From NCBI RefSeq assembly GCF_018324385.1, contig NZ_AP019536.1, forward strand, positions 992,001-1,056,000: DNA of 64,000 nucleotides, written 5' to 3'. Shown in pieces: positions 41,482 to 51,189 of this stretch. A model generated the notes under the pieces. It was not told where the DNA came from. It saw nothing but the letters and a program-made list of their open reading frames with translations, and did not search any database. This DNA is from Ferrigenium kumadai (GTDB lineage Bacteria; Pseudomonadota; Gammaproteobacteria; Burkholderiales; Gallionellaceae). Within the stretch, counting starts at the first letter, position 1. Every line of letters begins with the position of its first letter. A program made the translations under genes and the position numbers.

Positions 41482-42380
41482 TCGAGCAGGGCGAAAAATT
41501 ACAGAAAGTATTGGCGCAAGCGGGATTCGGTTCGCGCCGCACCATGGAAGAGTGGATCTCCGCCGGGCGCGTCAGCGTGAACGGTGAGCCCGCCACGCTG
41601 GGTATGCGCGTGGTGGAAGGGGATTTAGTGCGGGTGGATCGCCGGACAATCCGTGTCGGAGAGAAAGAGCATGCGATACGCGTCTTGCTGTATCACAAGC
41701 CGGAGGGAGAGATCGTCAGTCGCGACGATCCGGATAAGCGGGCGAGCGTATTCGACAAGTTGCCCAAGCTGCGCGGCCAGAAGTGGATCGCCATTGGGCG
41801 GCTTGATTTCAACACGAGCGGCTTGCTGATCTTTACCACCTCCGGCGAGTTGGCGAATCGACTGATGCATCCGCGCTTCGAAGTCGAACGCGAATATGCC
41901 GTTCGCGTGCAGGGAACCATGACGGACGAGCAGATGAAGCAAGTGCTCAAACAGGGCGTGGAACTGGAGGACGGCCTGGTCAAGTTCGAGAAGCTTGATG
42001 ACGAGGGAGGCGAAGGGTTCAATCATTGGTATCGCGTGATGCTAAAAGAGGGACGCAATCGCGTGGTGCGCCGCACTTTTGATGCGCTGGGGCTGCCGGT
42101 CAGCCGTCTGATGCGGGTGCGCTTCGGTATAATCAATCTGCCATCGCGCCTTAAGCGCGGCATGACCGCCGAACTGGGTGAAGGGGAAGTGGGGCAGGTG
42201 CTGGATTGGGTCGGAATGACGGCTGACGAAGACGAGACACCCAAAGTCGCAGTACCTCCGGCCATGCATGGCCGGAAGGCTGCTGGAGGCAGGGAAAGGA
42301 CGCATACCGCCGGACGGAAGGGCGGGGCATCCATTCCCCGCACAAGCAGCGGAAAAAGTAAAACTGGTGTAAAACGCTGA
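41478..42380 (+). CDS. rluB: 23S rRNA pseudouridine synthase, RluB type
   Basis: A 300-residue RsuA/RluB-family enzyme. N-terminal S4 RNA-binding domain ([20 protein letters not shown]), catalytic Asp110 in [11 protein letters not shown], then a basic disordered C-terminal tail. RluB modifies U2605 of 23S rRNA. RluE or RsuA cannot be fully excluded, but the length and tail favour RluB. Its ATG overlaps the recR stop (ATGA), which is not the common recR neighbour. Confidence 0.85.
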   Translation: MIEQGEKLQKVLAQAGFGSRRTMEEWISAGRVSVNGEPATLGMRVVEGDLVRVDRRTIRVGEKEHAIRVLLYHKPEGEIVSRDDPDKRASVFDKLPKLRGQKWIAIGRLDFNTSGLLIFTTSGELANRLMHPRFEVEREYAVRVQGTMTDEQMKQVLKQGVELEDGLVKFEKLDDEGGEGFNHWYRVMLKEGRNRVVRRTFDALGLPVSRLMRVRFGIINLPSRLKRGMTAELGEGEVGQVLDWVGMTADEDETPKVAVPPAMHGRKAAGGRERTHTAGRKGGASIPRTSSGKSKTGVKR

Positions 42381-42468
42381 CTATCACTAAAATTCAAATC
42401 ATTGTGATCTGCGGGCAGTATTGAATGCTATGAAACTATGGCAACTACTTGGGATTCTGGAAAACTGA

Positions 42469-43767
42469 ATGCAAGAGCGCGGCAATAAGACCATCATGTG
42501 CAGTGTGCTGTTCTTGGATATCGTCGAATATTCCAAGAAGTCGGTGGCTGGGCAAATTTCGTTGAAGGACAGGTTTAACGACTACCTCTCCGCCGCCATT
42601 CGCGACGTGCCGGTGGCTGACCGGATCATCCTCGACACCGGCGATGGCGCGGCTATCAATTTTCTTGGCGACGTCGAGGATGCATTGAGGGCGGCGCTGA
42701 GCCTGCGCGAAAGCCTGCTCAACGAAGAGCCTGGCCTGGAGCACCCCCTGCTGGTGCGCATGGGCATCAATCTTGGCCCGGTGCGCCTGGTCAGGGATAT
42801 CAACGGGCAGCCAAATATCGTGGGCGATGGCATCAACGTCGCTCAACGCGTGATGGGCTTTGCCGATGCCAGCCAGATACTGGTTTCGCGTTCTTACTTC
42901 GATGCGGTCTCGCGTCTTTCCCCGACGTACGCGGGGATGTTCCATTACCAGGGATCGCGCACGGACAAGCATGTGCGTGAACACGAGATTTATGCCATCG
43001 GTTATCCGGGCGAACAGACAGTGAAGCATACGGAGGGCGGTGCCGTCACCGGGCAGGTCGCGAACCGTTATGCCGCCCTGGTGGAGAAAGCCAAACTTGG
43101 CTGGAATACTGCAGCGGCCAAGCTGGATGTGCTCGCAGGGGCGCTGCGTGAGCGTTACCGGCAGGCTGACTCGAAGCAGCGCGCCATCTATGTGGCTGCG
43201 GTCGCGGTTCCGGTGCTGCTGATCGGCGGAGTGGCGCTGAAGTTTGCGCTGTATAAAGAAGCCCCCTTGCCGAGCGCCGCTCAGATCCAGGCTGCGAATG
43301 GATCGCAAGCGGCGTCTGCAGTTGCATCGCTCGTTCCCGCAAAGACTGCTACTGTAAAGGAAACTCAGCCGACCACAGTGGCCACGCCGGAGGAAAAGAA
43401 GCTCGCCGAGAGCAAACCTAACGGCAAAAAAACCAATGGTCAGGCCAAGCAGCCTCAAGCCCAATCTAAGCAGGCGCAAGCCCAAGCCAAGCCCAAAGCC
43501 GCCGAGCCAAGCAAGCCGTGGTATGAGAGTGGCGGTGCAGCTCAGGGTGCCGAAGCTTATGTCGTCGTCACCTGCAAGGAAGGAACCCAAGTGTTTGTGG
43601 ATGGTTCTCAGAAAGGCAAGATCACTTCGGGCGCGTTGAAGGTGGCAATCTCCCCGGACAGCAGGCACACGGTGATCGTGAGTCATCCCGCCGGCGGTAT
43701 TTATACGCAAAGTGTCGAACTTGACACGGGCAAGACGTTACGCCTCAGGCCGAGCTTTTGTGATTAG
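42469..43767 (+). CDS. class III nucleotide cyclase-domain membrane protein
   Basis: A 432-residue protein with an adenylate/guanylate cyclase catalytic fold (about 8-180), one membrane helix (about 240-258), a long Ala/Gln/Lys linker and a small C-terminal beta domain (PEGA-like, about 358-430). Metal Asp17 (FLDIVEYS) and Asp59 (DTGDG) and the transition-state Asn123/Arg127 pair (GINVAQR) are present, so it may be active. The substrate residues are not typical, so cAMP is not assured. Followed 64 bases on by a Ser/Thr kinase. Confidence 0.82.
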   Translation: MQERGNKTIMCSVLFLDIVEYSKKSVAGQISLKDRFNDYLSAAIRDVPVADRIILDTGDGAAINFLGDVEDALRAALSLRESLLNEEPGLEHPLLVRMGINLGPVRLVRDINGQPNIVGDGINVAQRVMGFADASQILVSRSYFDAVSRLSPTYAGMFHYQGSRTDKHVREHEIYAIGYPGEQTVKHTEGGAVTGQVANRYAALVEKAKLGWNTAAAKLDVLAGALRERYRQADSKQRAIYVAAVAVPVLLIGGVALKFALYKEAPLPSAAQIQAANGSQAASAVASLVPAKTATVKETQPTTVATPEEKKLAESKPNGKKTNGQAKQPQAQSKQAQAQAKPKAAEPSKPWYESGGAAQGAEAYVVVTCKEGTQVFVDGSQKGKITSGALKVAISPDSRHTVIVSHPAGGIYTQSVELDTGKTLRLRPSFCD

Positions 43768-43831
43768 CAGGCCCTGACTACCAGATTCATACAGAAGAAT
43801 ATGACGAAGAAGCTTTTCTCGGGTGAGCGCG

Positions 43832-45064
43832 ATGATTAGCCAATTGGGGCGTTATGAGGTGCTGGGCGAGCTAGGACAGGGCGCGATGGGTATCGTCTAT
43901 AAGGCGAAGGACCCGTTGATCGACCGCGTCGTGGCGATCAAGACGATCAACCTGGGGCTCGCGCTGGACGAGAAAGAAGAATACGAGGGGCGCTTCTACC
44001 AGGAGGCCAAGGCGGCCGGCCGGCTCAGCCATCCGAACATCGTGACCATATACGACGTGGGCAAGAGCGGCGATGTCGCCTACATCGCCATGGAATTCCT
44101 GGAAGGGCGCGAATTGCGCGACATCATGAATGATGGCGGGCTGCTGCCGGTCGACCAGGTGCTGGACATCGTTGCTCAAGTGGCGCTGGGCTTGTCTTAC
44201 GCGCATGAACACGACATCGTACATCGGGATGTCAAACCTTCGAACATCATGGTAGTGCGCGATGGGCATGTGAAGATCACCGACTTCGGCATTGCGCGCA
44301 TGGCTTCCTCGGCAGTGCGCACCCAGACCGGCATGGTGCTTGGCTCGCCCAAATACATGTCGCCCGAGCAGGTGATGGGCAAGGCGATCGACCAGCGTTC
44401 GGATATCTTTTCGCTGGGCGTGATGCTCTATGAGATGCTGACCGGGCAGGCTCCCTTCAATGGCGAGAACGTCAACGCCATCATGTACCAGACCCTGAAC
44501 GCCGTACCAGTTCCCCCCAATACGCTGAATCCTGCCGTGCCTGAGATGCTCAATTTCATCGTGGCCAAGGCGCTGGCGAAAGGACTGGAAGACCGTTACC
44601 AGAATGCTAGGGATTTTGCCGACGACCTGCGCGCCTGTCGCGACACCTTGCCGCGTTCCAAGCTTCAGGATGTATCGATAGCTCCCGCAGGCGGCGAGAA
44701 GAAATTGCCCGACGCGATCAGCATTACCGGCAATCTGGATGCGGCAGGGGAGGATGCGAAAGCAGCATCGACGGCAAGACTATCGCAAGCTTTTGATTCC
44801 GCCGCCGCAACCATGCGCCTGGCTGCCCTGACTGCGACCAACGAAGATGTGGACGAATTGTCCAAGACCTTCAAGATGGTGCGGCCGAGTGCGGAAGCCA
44901 TCAAGCAAGCCGCTCCTGCGGCTCGGCCCGCGCCCGCAGCCCCGCGCCCTCAGGTACACCATGCTCCCTCGCGTCCTCCGGTCAAGCATGGCAGCGGGAA
45001 TTTCCTGCTGATGATTATCGTGGCGCTGGTGTTGATGGGCATCGTGGCTATCGTAATCTTCTAG
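43832..45064 (+). CDS. membrane-anchored Ser/Thr protein kinase
   Basis: A 410-residue Hanks-type kinase. Gly loop GELGQGAMGIV, Lys37 (VVAIK), HRD at 131-133 with VKPSN, DFG at 151-153 and SPEQVMG as the APE equivalent are all intact, so it should be active. After residue 280 comes a Pro/Ala linker, and the last 20 residues are a membrane helix (FLLMIIVALVLMGIVAIVIF). No outside domain follows it. The GTG at 43823 would add three residues. Paired with the cyclase-domain gene, it forms a signalling unit. Confidence 0.92.
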   Translation: MISQLGRYEVLGELGQGAMGIVYKAKDPLIDRVVAIKTINLGLALDEKEEYEGRFYQEAKAAGRLSHPNIVTIYDVGKSGDVAYIAMEFLEGRELRDIMNDGGLLPVDQVLDIVAQVALGLSYAHEHDIVHRDVKPSNIMVVRDGHVKITDFGIARMASSAVRTQTGMVLGSPKYMSPEQVMGKAIDQRSDIFSLGVMLYEMLTGQAPFNGENVNAIMYQTLNAVPVPPNTLNPAVPEMLNFIVAKALAKGLEDRYQNARDFADDLRACRDTLPRSKLQDVSIAPAGGEKKLPDAISITGNLDAAGEDAKAASTARLSQAFDSAAATMRLAALTATNEDVDELSKTFKMVRPSAEAIKQAAPAARPAPAAPRPQVHHAPSRPPVKHGSGNFLLMIIVALVLMGIVAIVIF

Positions 45065-45077
45065 CTCTACCCCCCGC

Positions 45078-45473
45078 ATGGCGCTCAAGCCTTCACCGAG
45101 CTTGGCCATATTGCTGCTGCTGTTCCACCTGCTGGTTGCTGGCGTGGTGTTTCTGACCGCGTTGCCGGTGCCACCCAAGCTGGCGACATTCCTGCTGATC
45201 GTGTTGAGCCTAGTTTATTACCTGGCGCGCGATGCTTTGCAACTGTTGCCGGATTCATGGCGCGAGATATCGCTTGCCTCCGGCGAGGTGTCGGCTACGC
45301 TTCATACACGCCTCACCGGACAAATCTCCGGCGACACTGTCGTCAGTCCCTATTTCGTCGTGTTGGGCATCTGCCTGGAGGGCAGGCGCTTGCCGGTTTT
45401 TCGCGTTGTCTTTCCCGATGCGGTGGGGCGAGACAGGTTTCGTGAGTTGTGCGTGCGCCTGAGGTTTGCCTAG
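45078..45473 (+). CDS. YgfX-like membrane protein
   Basis: A 131-residue protein with two N-terminal membrane helices (about 9-28 and 34-50) and a soluble beta-rich tail with LPDSWREISLASGE and VFRVVFPDAVGRDRFRELCVRLR, resembling the YgfX/CptA family. In E. coli that protein is linked to SdhE and cell division. Its usual partner sdhE is not here. It overlaps the convergent nadB by four bases. The family match is by pattern only. Confidence 0.6.
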   Translation: MALKPSPSLAILLLLFHLLVAGVVFLTALPVPPKLATFLLIVLSLVYYLARDALQLLPDSWREISLASGEVSATLHTRLTGQISGDTVVSPYFVVLGICLEGRRLPVFRVVFPDAVGRDRFRELCVRLRFA

Positions 45474-47074
45474 CGGGTGCGAGGGGTCAGGATGGTGGGC
45501 TGCGGGTTCGGCTGTGCCGTCGGATAGTCCTTGCTGAAGTGCAGGCCGCGGCTCTCATGGCGCGCCAAGGCGCTTTGCACGATCAGTTCCGCATTCAGCA
45601 CCAGGTTGCGCAGCTCGAGCAGGTCCGGGTTGACGTGGAAGTTGGCGTAGAACTCGTCAATCTCATCCTGCAGCAACTGGATGCGGTGCTGGGCGCGCTG
45701 CAGGCGCTTGTTGGTGCGCACGATGCCCACGTAGTTCCACATGAAGTGGCGCAGCTCGGCCCAGTTGTGCGAGATGACGATCTGCTCGTCGGCATCGGTC
45801 ACCCGGCTTTCGTCCCAAGCGGGCAATTCGCGCAACGCTTGCTGGGGCTTGTCCAGGATGTCGCGCACCGCGGCGTTGGCGAACACCAGACATTCAAGCA
45901 GCGAGTTGCTGGCCAGCCGGTTCGCGCCATGCAGACCACTGTAGGCGGTTTCGCCCACCGCATACAGATTGTCCACGTCGGTGCGCGCATTGAGGTCCGC
46001 CATGACGCCGCCGCAGGTGAAATGCACGGCGGGGACGACGGGGATGGGTTCCTTGCTGATATTGATGCCCAGGCTGAGGCAGCGCGAGTAGATGGTCGGG
46101 AAGTGCTCTTCGAGGAACTCGATCGACTGGTGCGAGATGTCCAGATAGACGCAATCCAGTCCATGCTTCTTCATTTCGAAGTCGATCGCGCGCGCCACCA
46201 CGTCGCGAGGCGCGAGTTCCGCGCGCTCATCATGATGCGGCATGAACCGCGTGCCATCCGGCAATTTGAGGATGCCGCCTTCGCCGCGTACCGCCTCGCT
46301 GATGAGGAACGATTTGGCATGAGGGTGATACAGGCACGTAGGGTGGAACTGGATGAACTCCATGTTTGCCACGCGGCAACCGGCGCGCCAGGCCATGGCG
46401 ATGCCATCGCCGGTTGCGGTGTCCGGATTGGTGGTGTAAAGGTAAACTTTACCGCTGCCGCCTGTCGCAAGGATGGTATCCCGGGCGGCGATGGTGACGA
46501 CTTCGCCGCTCAGGCTGTTCAAGGCGTAGGCGCCGTAACAGCGGTTATCTGCCAGGCCGAGCTTCCTGCCGGTGATGAGGTCGACCGACAGGTGGTGCTC
46601 CAGCACGGTGATGTTCGGGTGGCTCAGTACTTTCGCGGCCAGCGTTTCTTGCACGGCATGGCCGGTCGCATCCGCAGCGTGGATGATGCGGCGGCGACTG
46701 TGACCGCCTTCACGGGTGAGGTGATAGCCCATGAGGCTGGAGTTGTCCCTGGTGAACGGTACGCCTTGGTCGATCAGCCAGTCGATGGCGGCCTTGCCGT
46801 GCTCGACGACGTAACGCGTGACGGCCTCGTCGCACAGGCCTGCGCCCGCGGTCAGGGTGTCCTGGATGTGCGCGTCCAGAGTATCCTCGCTGGACAATAC
46901 CGCGGCGATTCCGCCCTGGGCCCGGCTGCTTGCACCGTCCAGCAGGGACTTCTTGGTGATCAGCCCCACTTTCTGGTGCTCGGCCAGCTTGAGGGCCAGC
47001 GTCAGGCCGGCCAGGCCGCTACCGATGATCAATGTGTCGAAACGCAGCAATTGGAGTCCAGATGTATTTGCCAA
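45470..47074 (-). CDS. nadB: L-aspartate oxidase
   Basis: Oxidises aspartate to iminoaspartate, the first step of NAD synthesis, with FAD. The 534-residue protein has the dinucleotide motif IIGSGLAGLTLALKL near the N terminus, the SRAQGGIAAV segment, the active-site HSRRRI, and an ATGGSGKVYLYTTNPDTATGDG loop. Length is normal. nadB beside rpoE-rseABC is common in proteobacteria. Its promoter must lie in the 184-base spacer shared with rpoE. Confidence 0.96.
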   Translation of the reverse strand: MANTSGLQLLRFDTLIIGSGLAGLTLALKLAEHQKVGLITKKSLLDGASSRAQGGIAAVLSSEDTLDAHIQDTLTAGAGLCDEAVTRYVVEHGKAAIDWLIDQGVPFTRDNSSLMGYHLTREGGHSRRRIIHAADATGHAVQETLAAKVLSHPNITVLEHHLSVDLITGRKLGLADNRCYGAYALNSLSGEVVTIAARDTILATGGSGKVYLYTTNPDTATGDGIAMAWRAGCRVANMEFIQFHPTCLYHPHAKSFLISEAVRGEGGILKLPDGTRFMPHHDERAELAPRDVVARAIDFEMKKHGLDCVYLDISHQSIEFLEEHFPTIYSRCLSLGINISKEPIPVVPAVHFTCGGVMADLNARTDVDNLYAVGETAYSGLHGANRLASNSLLECLVFANAAVRDILDKPQQALRELPAWDESRVTDADEQIVISHNWAELRHFMWNYVGIVRTNKRLQRAQHRIQLLQDEIDEFYANFHVNPDLLELRNLVLNAELIVQSALARHESRGLHFSKDYPTAQPNPQPTILTPRTR

Positions 47075-47127
47075 AGGCGAAACTATAGCAAAAGACTGGC
47101 CTGAGGCTGAGCCTGATTGCCAAGTTG

Positions 47128-47155
47128 GGAACTTATTTCCTTTTTGCCAGTCGCA
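47128..47155 (+). promoter_or_regulatory. sigma-E-type promoter ahead of rpoE
   Basis: GGAACTT at 47128-47134 matches the sigma-E -35 box exactly. Sixteen bases later TCGCA (47151) resembles the TCTGA-type -10. It lies about 100 bases before rpoE, as expected for self-activation. Confidence 0.6.
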
Positions 47156-47258
47156 TTGCCCGCATATCGAAGCTGGCTGACGTGCATCTGGCGGAGCGGT
47201 TATACTCCAGCTTCCGCGAATGGCGCGGCGATTATAGGAATAACCGGAATAGTCAGCG

Positions 47259-47858
47259 ATGGCAGAGAAGGAAGTCGATCAGCTATTGGTGGAGCGCGTT
47301 CAGCGCGGCGATAAGCACGCCTTCGACTTGCTGGTATCCAAGTACCAGCGCAAGCTGGGGCGGCTGATCTCCCGTTTTGTCCGCGATCCTGCGGAGGCAG
47401 AAGATGTCACGCAAGACGCCTTTATCAAGGCGTATCGGGCGTTGCCCGGCTTCCGTGGCGACAGTGCGTTCTACACTTGGCTTTATCGCATCGGAATCAA
47501 TACGGCGAAGAACCACCTTCTGGCGAATAAGCGGCGTGCGCCGACCAGCACACCGTTCGATGTTGATGAAGCCGAGTCGTTCGAGGATGCCGGCCTGTTG
47601 CATGAGGTCAGCACACCTGAGAATGAACTCATGAGCAAGCAGGTTGTCGATGTGGTGCAAACTTCGTTACAGCAACTGCCGGAAGATCTGCGCAGTGCCC
47701 TGACGTTGCGAGAGATCGAGGGGTTGAGTTACGAGGAAATCGCCAGTGTGATGAACTGCCCGATCGGCACGGTGCGGTCGAGGATATTCAGGGCGCGTGA
47801 AGCGGTAGCGGAGAATCTGCGGCCGCTGTTGGAAACCAGTAAGGGTAAGAGGTGGTAG
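47259..47858 (+). CDS. rpoE: RNA polymerase sigma factor RpoE (AlgU)
   Basis: ECF sigma factor for envelope stress. The 199 residues comprise region 2 (FDLLVSKYQRKLGRLISRFV, EDVTQDAFIKAYRALPGFRG) and region 4 (LPEDLRSALTLREIEGLSYEEIASVMNCPIGTVRSRIFRAR). These match RpoE/AlgU closely. It is followed in order by rseA, rseB, rseC and mucD. A sigma-E-like promoter upstream suggests autoregulation. Confidence 0.96.
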   Translation: MAEKEVDQLLVERVQRGDKHAFDLLVSKYQRKLGRLISRFVRDPAEAEDVTQDAFIKAYRALPGFRGDSAFYTWLYRIGINTAKNHLLANKRRAPTSTPFDVDEAESFEDAGLLHEVSTPENELMSKQVVDVVQTSLQQLPEDLRSALTLREIEGLSYEEIASVMNCPIGTVRSRIFRAREAVAENLRPLLETSKGKRW

Positions 47859-47860
47859 CG

Positions 47861-48355
47861 ATGAAACAAGAAATTTCTGCGTTGATGGACGGCGAGTTGT
47901 TCGAGGATGAAGCAGAGGGTTTGTTCGACCGGATCAAACGGGATTCCGATACTCACCATGACTGGGCGCTCTATCACCTGATCGGAGATGTGCTGCGCCA
48001 GCCCGAACATATCCATTGTGATTTGAGCGAGAACGTACGCGAACGCATGCAGGATGAGCCTGTCGTGCTGGCGCCGCGCAGTCGCGCGGTGAAACAGAAA
48101 ATGCGCACCTTCGCGCTATCGGCTGCAGCCTCGCTGGTGGCGGTTGGCGTGGTGGCGTGGATGTCGTTGCAGATCACTCCAGAGACGGCTCCACAGCTTG
48201 CGATGCAACAAACCGCCTTGCGTCCGGTCAACATGCAGATACTGTCCAAGTCCAATGATTACCTGATGGCACATCAGGAGTTCTCTCCCAGCACCGACAT
48301 GAACGGCGGTGCCTCCTACATCCGCACGGTTTCCTATAGTCCGGATGAGAAATAG
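47861..48355 (+). CDS. rseA: anti-sigma-E factor RseA
   Basis: A 164-residue single-pass membrane protein. The cytoplasmic N domain (MKQEISALMDGELFEDEA) binds RpoE, followed by a membrane helix (about 88-106, FALSAAASLVAVGVVAW) and a periplasmic tail that RseB and DegS act on. ATG 47861 is chosen, two bases after the rpoE stop, with AAGAGGTGG upstream, rather than the in-frame GTG at 47852. The periplasmic tail is short and Met/Gln-rich. Confidence 0.9.
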   Translation: MKQEISALMDGELFEDEAEGLFDRIKRDSDTHHDWALYHLIGDVLRQPEHIHCDLSENVRERMQDEPVVLAPRSRAVKQKMRTFALSAAASLVAVGVVAWMSLQITPETAPQLAMQQTALRPVNMQILSKSNDYLMAHQEFSPSTDMNGGASYIRTVSYSPDEK

Positions 48356-48371
48356 GGCGGGGGAGATGGCG

Positions 48372-49319
48372 ATGAGGTTGTGCACCATATTCTGTGGACT
48401 GTTGCTGGCTGTCGCCAATGTCCACGCCGAAGAGCGGCAGGTCAGTCTCGATTGGCTCAAGACGGTGGCCTTTGCGGCACACCAGACCGATTACAGCGGC
48501 GTGTTCGTTTACCAGTATGACAATCGCGTCGAAACATCCCGCATCACGCATGTGGTCGAGTCGGACAGCGAATACGAGAAGCTGGAAAGCCTGGACGGTC
48601 CCAAGCGCGAAATCATCAGGCATCACGGCCAGGTCTGGTGCTATATCAATCACAAGATGGTGCAGGTGGGCAGTCAACAAGGGCGCAGCAGGTTCCCCTC
48701 GCTGTTGCCGGATCAGCTTTCCGCACTGAGCGCGAATTATCAGGTCAAGGAGGGGGGGGCAGAACGCGTGGCGGGATATAACACGCACGCCATCCTGTTC
48801 CAGCCCAAAGACAACTCGCGTTATGTGCACAAGATATGGGTGCACACCGATTCCGGCCTGTTGCTGAAGGCCGCCGTGCTGGGCGAGAAGAACCAGTTGG
48901 TCGAACAATATGCTTTTACCCAATTGCAGATCGGTGGAAATATCGACAGCTCCTGGGTGAAGTCGAGCGCTTCGGCCTTGCCTGCTCCCGAAGCAGTCAA
49001 GAGCGGCGTAGCAGTCAATAGCGGTTGGATCGTGGATGCGCTGCCGGCTGGTTTCAAGAAAACCATGGAGATCCAGCGTCCGATGCGCGGCAAGCATGCG
49101 CCCGTGACGCAACTGGTGTTTTCGGACGGATTGAGCGCGATCTCCATTTTCATCGAGCCGATCGATAGCGACGAAGACGATGTGGAAGGGTTGTCCAGCC
49201 GCGGTGCGGTGAATCTGTACCACAAGCTGGTGGACAGGAACCTGATCACAGTGGTCGGCGAAGTGCCTCCGCGTACGGTGATGCAGGTTCTCGATTCGCT
49301 GCGCTATAACGGCAAGTAA
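48372..49319 (+). CDS. rseB: sigma-E regulatory protein RseB (MucB)
   Basis: Periplasmic protein of 315 residues with a signal peptide (RLCTIFCGLLLAVANVHA). The lipoprotein-fold domain begins SLDWLKTVAFAAHQTDYSG and is followed by the C-terminal MucB/RseB domain. It shields RseA from proteolysis and senses LPS or misfolded lipoprotein. ATG 48372 is favoured over 48366 because GGGGGAG directly abuts the latter and is seven bases from the former. Fourteen bases separate it from the rseA stop. Confidence 0.92.
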   Translation: MRLCTIFCGLLLAVANVHAEERQVSLDWLKTVAFAAHQTDYSGVFVYQYDNRVETSRITHVVESDSEYEKLESLDGPKREIIRHHGQVWCYINHKMVQVGSQQGRSRFPSLLPDQLSALSANYQVKEGGAERVAGYNTHAILFQPKDNSRYVHKIWVHTDSGLLLKAAVLGEKNQLVEQYAFTQLQIGGNIDSSWVKSSASALPAPEAVKSGVAVNSGWIVDALPAGFKKTMEIQRPMRGKHAPVTQLVFSDGLSAISIFIEPIDSDEDDVEGLSSRGAVNLYHKLVDRNLITVVGEVPPRTVMQVLDSLRYNGK

Positions 49320-49321
49320 CC

Positions 49322-49759
49322 ATGCTGGAAACGCGAGCCGTTGTCGTGCAGGTCGAGGGGCAGCATGCCTTTGTGCAGGCCAGCCAGGGCGGAGGTTGCG
49401 GTCAATGCAGCGGCAAAGGCTGCGGGACGGCCAAACTGTCCCAGCTGTTCTGCAGCCAGCCGCGCCAATTCCAGGTAGATAATCCGATCAATGCACGCGT
49501 CGGCGACCAGGTGGTCGTCTCGGTTGCGGATGGCACGGTGCTGCGCGGCATCGGCCTGGTCTATCTGCTGCCATTGCTGTTGTTGGCGGTGGGCGCCGCT
49601 CTCGGGAATATTGCCGCTCCTCAGGTCGAACAACAGGATGGTTACGCGGCGGCAGGTGCGTTGATCGGCTTGGTTTGTGGTTTCTTCCTGTCCAAATGGC
49701 TCGCTGTGCGGCTGAGGCGCCAGCGGCCTTACATCGCCAGGCAATGGCGCGGGGAGTGA
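49322..49759 (+). CDS. rseC: RseC/MucC-like membrane protein
   Basis: A 145-residue inner-membrane protein. The N-terminal Cys-rich part (GGGCGQCSGKGCGT) could hold a metal or Fe-S cluster. Two membrane helices follow (around 75-95 and 107-126) and then a basic tail. RseC-family proteins act in SoxR reduction and modulate sigma-E. It begins two bases after the rseB stop, in the usual operon place. Confidence 0.9.
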   Translation: MLETRAVVVQVEGQHAFVQASQGGGCGQCSGKGCGTAKLSQLFCSQPRQFQVDNPINARVGDQVVVSVADGTVLRGIGLVYLLPLLLLAVGAALGNIAAPQVEQQDGYAAAGALIGLVCGFFLSKWLAVRLRRQRPYIARQWRGE

Positions 49760-49794
49760 TTCGGTTCTTTTGTTGGTGAATGGAGGCTGAAAAT

Positions 49795-51189
49795 ATGCTG
49801 AAAAAACTGTTGAGCCTGTTCGTGTTGATGGTCGGAATGATAGTCAGCTCGCCCGCGCTCACGAAGGAACTGCCGGATTTCACTGAGCTGGTGGAAAAAC
49901 AGGGCCTGGCCGTCGTCAATATCAGCACCTCGCAGATCATCCGCAACGCACAGGGATTTCCCGGGATTTCCGAAGACGATCCGTTCTACGAGTTCTTCCG
50001 CCGCTTCGCTCCGCAGATGCCGCGCGAGCAGGAATCTCAATCGCTGGGATCCGGTTTCATCATCAGCGCAGACGGCTACATCATGACCAATGCGCATGTG
50101 GTGGACCGCGCCGACAAGATCACCGTGCGCCTGACCGACAAGCGCGAATTCCGCGCCAAAGTCATCGGTGCCGACAAGCGCACCGATATCGCGTTGCTGA
50201 AGATCGAGGCGACCGGCCTGCCAAGAGTCAGCATCGGCGATCCGAACAAGCTCAAGGTCGGCGAATGGGTGGTTGCCATCGGTTCTCCGTTCGGTTTCGA
50301 CAGCAGCGTGACGGCGGGCATCGTCAGCGCCAAGGGACGCTCCCTGCCGCAGGACAATTTCGTGCCGTTCATCCAGACTGACGTGGCGATCAATCCCGGC
50401 AACTCCGGCGGTCCGTTGTTCAACATGAACGGCGAAGTGGTCGGCATCAACTCCCAGATATATACGCGATCCGGCGGTTCGATGGGACTGTCTTTCGCCA
50501 TCCCGATCGACGTGGCGACGCAGGTGGTCGACCAACTGCGCAGCACCGGCAAGGTGACGCGCGGCCGCATCGGCGTGATGATCCAGGAACTGACACGCGA
50601 ACTGGCCGATTCGTTCGGTTTGAGCAAGCCGTCCGGGGCGCTGATCAGCAACGTGGAAAAGAATGGCCCGGCCGACAAGGCGGGCATCGAGGCCAGCGAT
50701 GTGATCCTCAAGTACGACGGCAAGCCGGTCGACAGCTCTGCCGATCTGCCGCGCATGGTGGCGGCGACCAAACCGGGCAGCAAGGTGACCATCGAATTAT
50801 GGCGCAAGGGCGCGGTGAAGCAGGTGGCCGTGGTGGTCGCCGAGATGCCGGAAGAGAACAAGCTGGCGCGGGCCGCAAAGGAACTGGCCGATGACGTGGC
50901 CGAAATGATTGCGCGTCTCGGCATCGCGGTCAGCGAATTGAGCCGTGATCAGATGCAGGGGTTGCAAGTGAATGGCGGGCTGCTGGTGGAAGAGGTCAAG
51001 GGCTCCGCAGCGCGCGCGGCAGGATTGCATCAGGGCGATGTGCTGCTGGCGATCGGCAATATGCCGATCCGTTCGCTGGCGCAGTTCAATGACATCCTCA
51101 AGCAGGTGCCGAAAGGGCGCAATGTCGCACTGCTGGTCAGGCGCGGAGACAGCGCTTCCTATGTGGCGATCCGGCTGGACGAGAAGTAA
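49795..51189 (+). CDS. mucD: periplasmic serine protease DegP/MucD
   Basis: Envelope quality-control protease of 464 residues: signal peptide, trypsin-like domain with His101, Asp131 and Ser204 (NPGNSGGPLF), and two PDZ domains (about 265-355 and 375-460). It is the protease end of the sigma-E operon. The start at 49795 has GGAGG eight bases upstream. An in-frame ATG at 49780 overlaps that site and is less likely. GGAG reads into the coding frame without a break. Confidence 0.95.
   Translation: MLKKLLSLFVLMVGMIVSSPALTKELPDFTELVEKQGLAVVNISTSQIIRNAQGFPGISEDDPFYEFFRRFAPQMPREQESQSLGSGFIISADGYIMTNAHVVDRADKITVRLTDKREFRAKVIGADKRTDIALLKIEATGLPRVSIGDPNKLKVGEWVVAIGSPFGFDSSVTAGIVSAKGRSLPQDNFVPFIQTDVAINPGNSGGPLFNMNGEVVGINSQIYTRSGGSMGLSFAIPIDVATQVVDQLRSTGKVTRGRIGVMIQELTRELADSFGLSKPSGALISNVEKNGPADKAGIEASDVILKYDGKPVDSSADLPRMVAATKPGSKVTIELWRKGAVKQVAVVVAEMPEENKLARAAKELADDVAEMIARLGIAVSELSRDQMQGLQVNGGLLVEEVKGSAARAAGLHQGDVLLAIGNMPIRSLAQFNDILKQVPKGRNVALLVRRGDSASYVAIRLDEK

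Noticed and set aside
45449-47104. A 551-codon plus-strand frame
   Set aside because: Antisense to nadB, whose FAD and active-site motifs are clear.
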